Source: Timema cristinae (taxonomy: Eukaryota > Arthropoda > Insecta > Phasmatodea > Timematidae). From it: DNA of 64,000 bases. The notes under the pieces are model-generated. The model did no database searches, had not been told where the DNA came from, and saw nothing but the letters and a program-made list of their open reading frames with translations. Below are positions 24,285-36,760 of this stretch, piece by piece (position 1 is the first letter of the stretch; each line of letters starts with the position of its first letter). A program made the position numbers and the translations under genes. The DNA lies in the NCBI GenBank assembly GCA_039000515.1, contig JBCFYV010000100.1, positions 50,620,587 to 50,684,586 of the forward strand, given 5' to 3'.

Positions 24285-24617
24285 TTAAAGGCACTCACAA
24301 TGGCAAAGCAATTTGTGCTCGTTACATGGCATGTTCATTAGCATGTTTTTGCTAACATTGTAAAAAAAAGCATTGCATTAATAGGTTAAAACTTGCTTAT
24401 CTACTTTACATACAATTAAAAAAAAAAATTAACTTTCTTTTATTTTGTTTAGTTAATTCCTCTCTAAACCAAGTTAATAAATTCAAAAAGCCTACAACTC
24501 TGCAAAATATAATATTTTACATGTATTAATTTAGGCTATTATCACTTTTAATAATAAGTTAGTAAATATGAACAATTATAAAGGTTTTGACAGGATGAAA
24601 CAATTTAAGAAAACTTT

Positions 24618-24785
24618 ATTTTTGTAACCCTATTTGTGTGAAGGGAGAGTGGAAAACCATTTTGTAAAAACCACCCTCAGTACACCCGACCGACTGAGAT
24701 TCGAACCTCGATCTCCTCATCATCAGCAGGCCAGTCATAACGTGACTGTGAAGCCTTAGACCATTCGGCCACTGAAGTGGAGAAA
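24618..24785 (-). mobile_element. SINE family A, 3'-truncated
   Basis: GTGTGAAGGGAGAGTGGAAA body, GAGATTCGAACCTCGATCTC B box and TTCGGCCACTGAAGTGGAG head, reverse strand. Confidence 0.83.
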
Positions 24786-25204
24786 GATATAAAGTTTTTT
24801 CAGTAAGCAAGTGACAACAATCTAAATTATGACTTGGTACACTCTTACATGAACGTGTTGTGTTATTTGCACATCAATTTGTCAAGAGTGAATCAATATA
24901 TTATTTAGTCTGCTCAAGTTATAATAACCAAGCTTCTCAATACGATATTCTCCAAACATATTTACAAGTTATTTTTCTAGAGTTTAGGAACTTCCTACAG
25001 AGCTATGATAAAAAATTATAAGGCATAGTACATTAAAAAAAAAAAAAAAAAAACAGTCTTGTGATCCAATAGTGATACATTTTCTTTTTCAAATATATGT
25101 GAAATATAATTATTTGATTATTAATAAGAACAAAAGTAAGTATACAGAAATTGGAACCAATACTATTTTGATCAATAACTTGTACATCAATATTGATTAT
25201 GTCA

Positions 25205-25465
25205 TTGATCACAAAATGGTATGGTCATTTTATGAGGTTGGAAGAGTAAAGAAACCCAAGGAAAATGACGGAGATAAAAGGAAAAAAAAGACTGCAAAGG
25301 AGACCAAGCAAGATATGGAAGGAGCAGGTGACAGAAAGTATGCAACCGAGAGAAGAAGGGAAGGAAATAAAGAAGGAAGAAAGGTGGAAGGACAAAGAAA
25401 GAGGGAGATATTTTACCAGTGAAGAGAATCAGCCATACGCTGAAAACGGTTGATGATGAATGATG
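25205..25465 (+). pseudogene. LINE polymerase tail remnant (family 2)
   Basis: Two overlapping frames carry pieces: KMVWSFYEVGRVK, then RRPSKIWKEQVTESM, WKDKERGRYFTSEE and QPYAENG before TGATGATGA. This is the C-terminus (GHVxRM, RPxxxWxEQV, WKDRExWRRF) and 3' end of a LINE. It is AG-rich and frameshifted. It should not be annotated as a 116-aa protein. Confidence 0.72.
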
Positions 25466-26662
25466 AGTAATTCACCAGTATGATTAAGAGTGAAAGGATT
25501 GTTATAAAAGTGTAAATTAAAGTAAAACTAATATGAGCATTACCAAAAATCATATAATATTTCTTAGCTAAGACAATTTCACACACAAGTTTAAATTTTA
25601 CACATTATATTCACTAGTATAGTCTAATATTTACTACTTTATTTGATGGTACATATGCTTAAAATATGGTAACTTTGGATACATGTTTTAAAATAAATTT
25701 GTTTTTAAACACCCAAAGAATAGTTTTTTACTTTAAATCTTCATTCGACATTTCATTTAAGTTTACTGCACCGACTTTAAAAATACAAAATCTTTACATT
25801 TCTGTAGGTATAAACAAAATGTATGTTTGGGTGCGAGTGGTTAATGCAGTTAATCTTAAGAATCGATTCATACATTTTCTGTACTGTTGTACTTTTTAAT
25901 GTAACATATAGAAAGGTAGGACTACAATACATAAACATTGCTAGCAAAACTAGAAATATAAACTGTTATTTTTATGTTTGTTACTAAAGCTTTTGCATTT
26001 ATGACTTGATGTCATGGCTTCGTGAGGTCAGTTTGAATCTAGGAAAGTATTTTTATCGTGGCTTGATCTTGAGATGCAAATAATAGCCACCAACTGAATA
26101 ACAATGCTCACAAACATTATTTTGGGTGTTTTATTCAATGAAGGATCTGTGTCAAAAAAAAAAAAAAAAATTGTCCTAAGATTCTTTGGCACGTCCGCGG
26201 TGTATACGAAACAGAGGAGTATTCAGACTATCAAGAAATAATGCTAAAGTTAGTGTTTTAGAGATCCTTTGAATTTTTAATTACATAATTAAAGTAGCAC
26301 CTTAAGATAAAATATTGGGAGTTATTGGGAGGTTTACAAAGTCTTGAAAATCTAGATGAAAACAGAAACACAATAGCCGTTCTCAGCCTTCGGATAAAAG
26401 TTAGGTAATAAAGCTCAAACCAGACGCCACCTTGTAGAGCACTTTTCTGGATTATACTTTTAAATAAACCCAGTAGAAATGACACCAATGAAACCATAAA
26501 AAATTTAACAAAATTGAAAAATAATTATTTTAAAATCAACTAACAAGAACAATCCAGATTTCACTTCTGTCGAATAAAAAATCCATAAAAATTGCACTTT
26601 TATATGATTTCCGGGTCTAAGCGTAATCTTTTATTCAATACCCCAGTTTTTGGACATGACCC

Positions 26663-26885
26663 GCTTCAATGGTCAAATGGCCTAAGGTGTGACTAGCAAT
26701 ATACTGGACCGCTGATGACAGGAAGATCGGGTTCGAATCTCGGTTGGGTGTACCAAGGGTGGTTTTACACTCTCCCTCCATGCAAATGTAGGTACACTTC
26801 CTTTTTAATTCAATTTTCCTTATCCCAACATATTATGTAACTAGTACATATGTGAAAACCAAAACGGGTGACCACAACAATAAAA
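26663..26885 (+). mobile_element. SINE family A
   Basis: Head CCGCTTCAATGGTCAAATGG, B box ATCGGGTTCGAATCTCGGTT, body CACTCTCCCTCCATGCAAAT; the tail is eroded. Confidence 0.83.
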
Positions 26886-26999
26886 ATGACTATGAGATGT
26901 GCTCTTAAGCTTTCATTGCATCTTTGCTTACTTTTTATCTGATGAAGAAATCTTTGATAGCGAATATTCGACAAATAAAGCTTGATTCACACACTTGCC

Positions 27000-29900
27000 G
27001 AAAACAAAAAGCAGATCTGCGCAGCAATTCACATACTGTATGTTAACCCATGATGCATTGCAATGCAAATTTAAAACAAATAATTATCAACATATTTTAT
27101 TTTCATAGTGAATATATGAAAATTTTAGATCATTGTGAAGATGATGTTTTCACATTATAACACTGTGTTGTAGCACAATTCATATCGATACACATATTAA
27201 CGGGTTATTTCAAATCTCCTCACAACGGCCAATGAAGCTGTCTGCTTTCTGTTAGCATCTACACACTGTATGCACTTATGCACACTGATTTGAGATTCGA
27301 TTGGTTCTCCTGTGTCGAAGATCTCAACCAGACTGGTTGAAGAGATAAGTTGAACTTAAGTAGAATGACTCACGCTGGTAGACAGAAATCTTATGACTAG
27401 TTTAGAGCGTGTTACAGGACGCCATTTCTGTTCTGCAATTGGTTTTAAGCAAATGTGTGAATCCACACTGATACAGGTTTGTATAAATATTATGTGTTCC
27501 ATCAGATTTTTCAAGACCAGGTAATCCCCATGAAAGTAAATTACGTCCTTCATCCTATAAGTTTATATTAAACCATTTTTTTCCCCTCTTATTTTTGAGA
27601 CACTAAAGTTATTTGTTCCTACTAAACATCCCACTTTAGATATGGTCAATAGTAGGACTCACCCTTACCAAAGAAACATGTTTCTATACTAATGATTTTT
27701 AGTGTCACACTTATTTGCACTAAAGTGTTAATAGTGCAAATACCATGACGTGTTTGCGTCAAGGTCGAAAGAGTTTGCTTGGACTGTACCTATGATATAT
27801 TCTAGAGCCCATTTGACCAATCACATATAGGTTCCTTCTCTACATACCTCACAAATGCTTCTTGATACCTGAGCAATGCGTGTTCTACTGAGTGATGAGA
27901 ACAATTCACAGGTACAGTTTAAACTAACTCTGCTTACCCTGGATACACTTTATGCACCCCACTGTGATAGTGGTATGAGCAAAAAATCTGTTTATAGGCA
28001 AAATCAATAAATATTTTTATTTTATCGACGAGTGAGAGACAAAAAACACAATATTTCACAAAAGAAATGTCAAATGAAATTTTTTGTCAGTAATTAATTA
28101 TTTAAATACACACACAATGTTATCGGCATCTTTATACATAATGATATTGTAGCTTATTTTTATATTTAATAAATCTTTTTTTCTCTAAAATGACTATCAA
28201 CCATATTCTCACAATTTTTTTAAACAAAAATTTTTTTATTCTTATTTAATGAGATTTTTTTTTCTATCATCAAAATTTGTGTCGCCTGATATCTTGGCCT
28301 TATATACCTAAAAATATATATATACAACTGCACCAACTTACTATATACGTGTTGGGCATATTAATCTTATAAAGAAAGCACTTATTTTGAAAACAATTAC
28401 TGTAGTCAAATTAAAACAGTTCATTTAGCACAAGCTTTATCAATATATTCACGAATACCTATTATCATTTGTTTTACATGAGAGATTTAATTGTTTTATT
28501 AACTTATGAATAGCATATTATTGTACAACAATAACCAAAAGATTGGATGGATAAGGCTGTATGTTTTATATATAAAATTGAATTAAATAGAAGCCTCCAT
28601 TAAAATGTTTGCATCCAAATGGCAGTTACAATTATTTACATGATGCACCATAAATACTATGTTGTGTTTACACATAAAAATTACAATAAACAAGTAGTTC
28701 AAAATGATCTATTGAGTCGACTAACAGATACGTCTAGAAAGGAATGTAGAGTAAAATAGAAATAAGTAAAAGAGTTTTTTTTAAATACTGCAAGAAAATA
28801 CAAAATTTAAAAGTAACTTTAAATTGGTCCACCTTTAATCTTAAGAGGTGTGTGTGCTTGGGGGAGGGGGAGGGTCGTGTTTTCAGCAAAAACTTAAGAT
28901 ATATATGATAATCTTAAATTGCCACGTGTTACTAAAAATTGTATTTTAATATTTTATAATATCAAAATCAAACAGTCTTTTTTTTAAGCATTATCTTCAG
29001 CTTAAACTCTATTTCTTTACATTCCCCCTACCATCCACTTCAAAGTTTAAAAAAAAAATGGTTTAGACATGTATGAATAAATATTTTTGATTGGGTTTTT
29101 TCTACTACTTAACAAAACCGGATTTTAATGGCCGAGATATGAAGCCACTTATTTTTTGCTTGGTAAATCTCTATTTAGTCTTAAAACAGGATTAAGACAT
29201 AATATATATTTGAAAAGAGACACTAAAATCTTGGAATCGTATAGTATCAAAGATATTCAAGATATGTAAGAATCATACAAAAGTATCTCTCGAATAAAAC
29301 TATGATGGGCTTGAATTGAAATAAACAATTTTAACCAATTGGTAAAAGAAATTATATAAACTTGTGTAGTTGAGAGTATATAAATAATTTACTAAAAAAG
29401 GGTTCTCTTTGTTGTTTATATAATAGACACGACAAACAAAATATATTTTGTCAGTGACACAAAGACTTAAACAACTTCCTTTTTTAAATTCAATTTTAAA
29501 TATTTTTCCTTTAACTAAAATTGTAAATTTTTAAAGATTCGTGGATCCAAGAGTCAAAATAAAATGTCACTTGAGACTTGGACCCTTAAACAGAATGGAG
29601 TGCATTATTTAAATAGCAATGTCGGTTATAATTAAAGCACACAAGCTAAAGTAAGATTTAAGAGGGGGGAGTCAACACTCCTCCCCTTTTTTTTTCCTTT
29701 TCCCCCCACATAATACAACCTTAATCTAGAGTCACAAATCAAGAGAGTGATATGCATGAGCACATAAATCAAAACGTCTCATCGTGTTATAACTTATCTT
29801 GTGTGAGTTCATATTTTCAGGCACATAATATAAGGTTTATTAATATAATTAAAAATGGATTTAGAACAAATCTAACTGAATGACTGTATCAAAAAAGGGA

Positions 29901-30690
29901 TAAGCACATTTAACAGTTCACGATATGTGCCATCAATTACTAGATAGCGTTATTTTTTCAGGGGTGGGGAAGCCACCTCTTTAGGCCGGATAATCATAAT
30001 TCTCGTGTATTTAAAGCATGAACATTCAAATTGGATCATAAATCTCTTCTGTACACACATATTTATAAGCTAATCAAAAATCTCAAATGTATGAACTTTA
30101 GTTGTTTTTGATAAATAGCTGGATTTTTTTTTTTTTTTGAAAGAGCAATCTTCATAAGTGACACCAAAGGCGTCAATAGTTCCTAAGGGTGGAGGGAGAT
30201 AGGGTTAGGAGGTGGATAGAAAGAACTAATTTTCACTCTAAATTAGAAAAGAGAGATTGTTTCATAAGAAATGAATAACATAAATGTTTATGATAGTTGA
30301 ATGATGTCTATATAAGTCCTAAAAAAATGTTACTTTAACCATTTATTTATTGCTCCAAGCTTGGATTTTCAATTTTCTGATAACACAATTGACTGTTTCT
30401 TTTACAGTACTAAGTGTGTTCCGATCAAGCAGATTATATGGAATGACGATCACGACATGTCCCTCCACTAATGACGCACCACTTGTCTACAAGTTTTTGG
30501 CACCAAGCTTATAGTTGTGAAAGATACTTTAAAAATTATATACTTGATGCAGTTCAAAAATGAAATAAAATCCAGCAGGTGGACCACATTGAATATCTTG
30601 ACTCAAAAGTGACTTTCCACCACCTCCCTATCTTAATGTTGACTTAAACCATTTTCAAAGTAAATTAAAAGGTGATGCAGGTAAGATTGA
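27000..30690. other. AT-rich intergenic stretch
   Basis: About 3.7 kb without a recognisable exon or repeat family. Homopolymer A/T runs and a G/C patch at 28860 only. Confidence 0.6.
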
Positions 30691-30699
30691 TAGTATCCG

Positions 30700-30985
30700 A
30701 CACCTTAGCTCAGTAGATAGCTTGTCTGTCTACTGAGCTAAGGGACCTGGATTCGTTTCCCGGCATGGCCGAAAAATGTATCATTAGTGAAATGTGGGTT
30801 TACACTTTCACAGTGATGAATTAACGAGTGTAGGACTGGATGTTGTGTCTGTCCTAGCCTTAAGTTAGATTATAAGACATATTAAGCTATGACAGGCCTA
30901 GCAAGCTGTAGTGGAAAATATATGGCTTGAATAAAAAAACTGACTGGCCATAGACTGGAAACATGTATGGACGTAAATTAAAAAT
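30700..30985 (+). mobile_element. SINE family C, near full length
   Basis: tRNA-like head: CCTTAGCTCAGTAGATAGC (A box) and CCTGGATTCGTTTCCCGGCA (B box). The body carries GACAGGCCTAGCAAGCTGTA and the tail AACTGACTGGCCATAGACTG followed by GAAACATGTATGG. The tail resembles the end of LINE family 2. Confidence 0.8.
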
Positions 30986-30999
30986 AATACAAATGTATG

Positions 31000-32400
31000 A
31001 GTGATATCTAAATCAGATGTGCTAGCTGTTTTTAATACTGGTATAGTTTTATTAAGATTAGATTAATAGTAATTGAGAGTGACATTCTAAAATGTAATAT
31101 TTCTCTATTTTATGTTTTAGGTTTACATGTGGTCGAATAAAAGTTTTATCAGACTCTAATAGCTTAATAAGATTGTATCAAGGTTTGTTATAACTTCTAT
31201 TGCTGAATATTAAAATAGTGGAAGCTATGGTAGATAAATATAAATATATGTATTTAATCTTAACCGATTATCAATATATTCTAAAATCTAAATAATAGTT
31301 TTCATTTACATTAGCTTATAAAATTATAGCTTAAATATTGTGTTTTTTTATAGTAATAAATGTTTTGCAAAAACATAAATAAGGCATCCACTTCGTTGAT
31401 GGCAAGAAAAAGTTATTTTATAAATAGCATTACATGAAAGGATTATATAAGTTTTTTACCGATTATAATTCACGTATCATATTTAGTTTCAAATTAACAA
31501 TATTATATAGCAAAATAATCTTTTCTAATAACCTAACTTTTTTTTTTAAGGAGTTACAAAATGTTGAACTTTCTTTAATTTCAAATCATGATCAACTTAA
31601 TGTTCACTTAACTCAGAAAAACTAGTGTGAGATCAAGAGTCACATAACGTAATGTAACAACTTAAGCAAAACGCAAACATTTAGGGCTGATTAGGATATA
31701 AATACTTGGAATGAAAGATTTACTGAAGCTACAAAATTAAACGTGACAAAAGAGGTCATACTGTGTTAGTGTTAACCCTTTCGCTGCTAAATTAGGAAAG
31801 TACCTGTATACATGTCTGTGCTGAACTAGGAAAATATTTTAACTGCAGTAATTTTTTGCTTAATTGTCAGTCATTTTTATGATTATAAACGTTCTCCTAA
31901 GCCTAAACTATGTAACTACTGAAAATGTATTTATAAAAATAACCAAGAGAATTAACAAATAACTCCAAAACTACTAATTTTAACAAAAACAAAAAAGCAG
32001 GACCGAAACTGCATTACGTAGTAAACAGTTGCATGATCGGCGATGAATATCGAAATATCAGTTTGACGAGAAATGTATACAAGAATGCAATATATACTTC
32101 GTAAACGTTCCAAAGTAAGGCAAATAGATGGTGTTAGCAGTACAGAAAGTTAGAGAGCCATACATTTAGCACTGGTTAATGAAATTTGAAAATGTTTACA
32201 AACATTATACTTTAATAGCATGGGTAATGGAAATTACTATGAACATTTATAAACTGTTATAGAAGTGAAAGGGTTAACTAGATGCAAACAAACTACACAC
32301 TTTAGAAGTTGTCCGCATATCACACCTGCAAACAAATGAATTACTAAATAACTGTACTGACATTGCTCTAAGGGTGTCCTAGTATTCAAAAATTCGAGTT
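31000..32400. other. AT-rich stretch downstream of the cyclase
   Basis: No coding signal. An imperfect inverted pair, AACCCTTTCGCTGCTAAATT (31774) and GAAGTGAAAGGGTTAACTAG (32261), may bound a small element of about 0.5 kb. Confidence 0.45.
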
Positions 32401-32483
32401 TGAGTAGTTGCTCAACTAGACTCGAATATTTTCACAAAACTTGAATAATTTGAGTATTTAGAATTTTTGATCTTTATTCTCAA

Positions 32484-32775
<292 letters not shown>

Positions 32776-33603
32776 ATTTTTTTTTCTCAAAAATTAATAG
32801 TTTTATTAATTTTATTCAATTTTAAGATGTATAATTTTATATCAAATAAAGTCCATCAATATTTCTTTTGTCTAGTTAAAAAAAATGTATAATTATATTT
32901 AAAAATTTGAATATGTGCGATTTAAAATTTTTTCACATAAAAAAATTTAGTTCTAAGAAAAAATATGTTTGTACCAACTTATTTATTGTTTATGCACAGA
33001 TCTATAGCAGAAACTTGACATTGAAATATTTCTTGTACAAATATTGTTCTATATTACTCAAAATTTGAAAAAAAAAAAAAAAAAAAACTTGACTCTTCAT
33101 TCAAGCTCGACTTGAAGTGGAAAATACCAACTTGCACACTCCTACGTTGGCTGGCAGGAACATGGGGTACCCTCTCCCCTGGACAATGCTTTCGTTAAGT
33201 GAACAATAAGTTAACTGCATCGGGATGACTTACATTTTAAAACATGTGAACCTTTACATTACGCTAAGTTATATGTACGCTAAGAGAATGTTAAGTTGAT
33301 CGTGATCCTGACATAAAGAGTTTTATACAATTTTTTTTTACCCCTCTCACATGCAAAAGCTACGATGTATATAATCTCAAACAATCAACAACAATGTGTA
33401 TAAGATATTCTTGGTTACAGTTAGCAATGAAAAACATTACCTACAAACATTCTCTCAAAAAGTACAAACAATATTGTGTCAACAAGAATGGTAAATAATT
33501 ACAAGTATGCTTCCCTCAAATGTTACAGCAAACTGTTTGCTGGGGGGGAATAAAAAAAATGGACCCCCCTAGTAAACGTCCAGCAAAGAATTTTAAACAC
33601 ATC

Positions 33604-35381
33604 TCAACCATTATCGATAGAAACGTCTTCACACTTTCCTTTCACTAAATAAACCATCATATTATCTTTACCTTTAACGTACACATAACCTCGTGGTTCA
33701 AAAAGGTAACGCTCCGAAAGAACTGAGATACAATTTTCACCAACTTGGATCCTGCTCCTGATGCCCGTGGAATCCATTCTACTCGCAATGTTAACAGCGT
33801 CACCCCATATATCGTAATATAGCTTAGTAGTCCCTATTACACCAGCCGTGACATCACCAAAATTATAACCAACTCTCAAAATTAGATTAAACTCTAGAAG
33901 GTCACGATTAAAATTGTCGACGACTTTTTGCATAGCCAACGCAAAATCCATTAGTTCAAAAAGGTGTTCGTAAGCATTTCTACTCTGACGTCTAACTTCT
34001 GGATTCAAACCGGAAGCTGCCATAAACGTGCTTCCGATAGTTTTGATTTTCTCTACATTTCTAAACTGTGGTTCTGCCAAAAGATCATCAAAATCTGCAA
34101 TCAATTCATTCAACACCCGTAGGTACTCTTTCCCCCCTAAATAAGACTCATCATACATTTCATTAAAGTTAACGATGCTTGCAAAAATTATCCCGACATC
34201 TTTATGATTTTCAGAGTATTTCGCAGTGTTTTTCAATGTGTCTGCCACGTGCTTTGGTATGATATTGTGCAAAAGCAAATCTGCCTGATCTTTCATGTTT
34301 TGAACTCTCGCCTTGTCTTTTGCCGCGACAATATTCCCGTGGAAACTAAGTCGGTAGCTAATTTCAAATTCCCGGTTCAAAAACCACACTAATACGAGTA
34401 GAAGCAGAACATCGAGGAAAATTTCATTTTGGTACAAGTTATAGGTGTAAAAATCAGTATTTTTCAATAGAACACTTCCCCCAAAAGAAGAGGTTGTGTT
34501 AAGAACACTTGGGGACTGTGTCAAGATAGAAACATTGAGTTTAGTGGTATTAACAAACAAAACAGTCTTGAGATTATTCACGTTCATAGCGGTGCTTTCA
34601 GTCTGTGTCAAATTATGTGATGTGCTCCCCATAATAAGAGGTGGGCAAAATTGACAAGCAACTAAACTAACATATATAATACCAGCCACACTCGCTAAAA
34701 CGCTTTTCATCCAACAATTTAACTGTGTGAAATTACAAAAATGTACCAAACCCACAAAAAGAAGGTAACTAAAGTAGTAGTCCATGCTGGAATCTATTAA
34801 AGAATTCAAACATGTGAAATTGACAAGAATCGACACTATGGGTAGACTTACCAACACAGCTCCACAAATGTGCCAAGGGTACCATTGTGAAAGGATATCA
34901 AATATCTTTTTTGAAAACTCCCAGCTACCACGAGAGCCATACTGTGGTCTCAAAAGTTGTCTCACACAAAGCGAGACGGCAAATATTTGAATGAAGGTCG
35001 CCACGACAAACACAGCGATCCATTCCGGCGATATTTCAAAGAGCAAGAAAAGGGAAATGGCTATCATGGTGTAGACCAACGCAGAGATTAAAATGTCGAA
35101 GTAGGTGTTGAAGCGGGAGGTGGCTAAAGTAGGCGGAGAGCCCCCATGTTTCTCATTGATTCTGTGGGCACGGGCGCGGTACTCACGCTCCATCTCTTTC
35201 TGCCGGAAGAAGACGGTGAACCTCGACAACGGTGGCTTAGTAAAGTAGCTGTGGTGGGAGGTGACATTATCCTGGACACATCGGATGAGTTGGAGATCCG
35301 ACTGTTTGCGCAATTTGTGGAAACAGGTACCAAAACTATCAGGCAGAGGCCCGGGAAGTTGTACTCTTTTAAAGTTTGTGT
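33604..35381 (-). CDS. Ac13E: Adenylate cyclase exon 8 (second membrane cluster, C2, stop)
   Basis: A long terminal exon after the acceptor TTTCATTATAG|AC. It encodes the pre-membrane ADCY9 block ([20 protein letters not shown]), six hydrophobic helices near 873-893, 898-917, 948-967, 979-996, 1006-1024 and 1098-1111, with sequons near 965, 1034, 1055, 1060 and 1072. C2 follows: [46 protein letters not shown] and [14 protein letters not shown]. The stop TGA is at 33604-33606, soon after [16 protein letters not shown]. The tail beyond C2 is much shorter than in human ADCY9. No indel is seen in these 1.8 kb. Confidence 0.96.
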
Positions 35382-36729
35382 CTATAATGAAACAAAACAA
35401 AATACAATTTAAAACTAGGAATAAACAATTAGATTCTATAAACAATAAAAGAAGGAGTCAGACAAAGCCTACATACTTACCAGAAAATTGTTGGTGCAAA
35501 AGTTAAAAACACATTATGACAGTAATTTTTGGGAAGGATCAGGCCCTGTACTTACTCAAAGGAACAGTCAATTTGTAGCCCTCTCCTGCTGAAGAAGAGG
35601 CTTGATGTACCTCAAAAATTACTTTAAATCTGTTGGGTTTTCTATGCAAACTTTTGAGCATACAATTTTTTACAAGGTGTAAAGGCATTGTTTTTCAGTG
35701 TTTATTAAATACCTTATTCCATGTTTGTAATTATTTGTCAAACATGAAAGGAAAATATAATTTAAATATAAATAGACTATAATTAAATACATAGTGAATG
35801 TGGGGAATGCCAGGCCTCCACCGTGGTTCGGATTCCACGTTAAACTGTAGGTCCTCCATTTCATCTCACAATCACCCTACCATTACACATTAGCGTAAGT
35901 GCGTATAACCCGAACGGGTAGTAAGACGCGATGATAATAATTATAATAATAATAATAATTAAATACATAAAATTATTTTACTCTAGTACAACTATTAAAT
36001 TTTTAACTTAGCAGCTATTGTTTTTTCTTTCTAAGACATTATTAGTTATATATATTTGGAAGGAGGTAGAGGAAATGGTGGATAGAAAACATAGGGTAAC
36101 AAACATAATATGGCTTTTACAATGATAAGAAGAACACAGTTCACACTGGACAAAGAGGTAATGGCTGCCTTGTGAAGAAAATCGAGAGTTACCACCCAAT
36201 CTACCAACCTAGGTTTTGTTTTATTGGAACTCATCAGAAGGGACTGTAAAATGTGTAATGCAACTTCCTAAAAAAGGAAACCAAAAAAGTAAAACACAAA
36301 AGTTTAAAAAAAAAAAATTGTCGAGAATGATAGGACACTTAGATAAGGACATGTAAAATGGGAAATTTTAATAAAGGACAAACACAGGAAATGGACATTG
36401 GATGCGAGTACATAATATAGTGACTATGATGATGGTGAGCCTTTAACAAATTACCTGACTCATCGTTGAGAGTGGACTGACTTGACGTATAGTAGCCGCT
36501 CACCCTATGAGTTAGAAGCTCTCCTTGGACTAAACCATTCATTACAAAAAGCTGAAATAACAAGATATAAGCATATCAAAAACATTACAGGAGATTTTGT
36601 AAACAGTAAGAGTAACTGAAAGGATTATTACATAACTTAGGAGATGAGAAGACATAATATGCAAGCACCCACTTCCCCCCCCCCTCCTCCCAAAGGGGAA
36701 TCGCGCTGGGTAGTTGGTAAAGGAGGTGT

Positions 36730-36760
<31 letters not shown>

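Noticed and set aside
25072..25422. 116-aa basic protein
   Set aside because: AG-rich LINE tail in mixed frames, also present at 1.9, 2.2 and 38.5 kb.
36046..36234. Short minus-strand frame starting MSSNKTK, resembling cyclase MSSNKTAEE
   Set aside because: The seven-residue match is chance. The surrounding sequence is a dispersed repeat also found near 38.9 kb.
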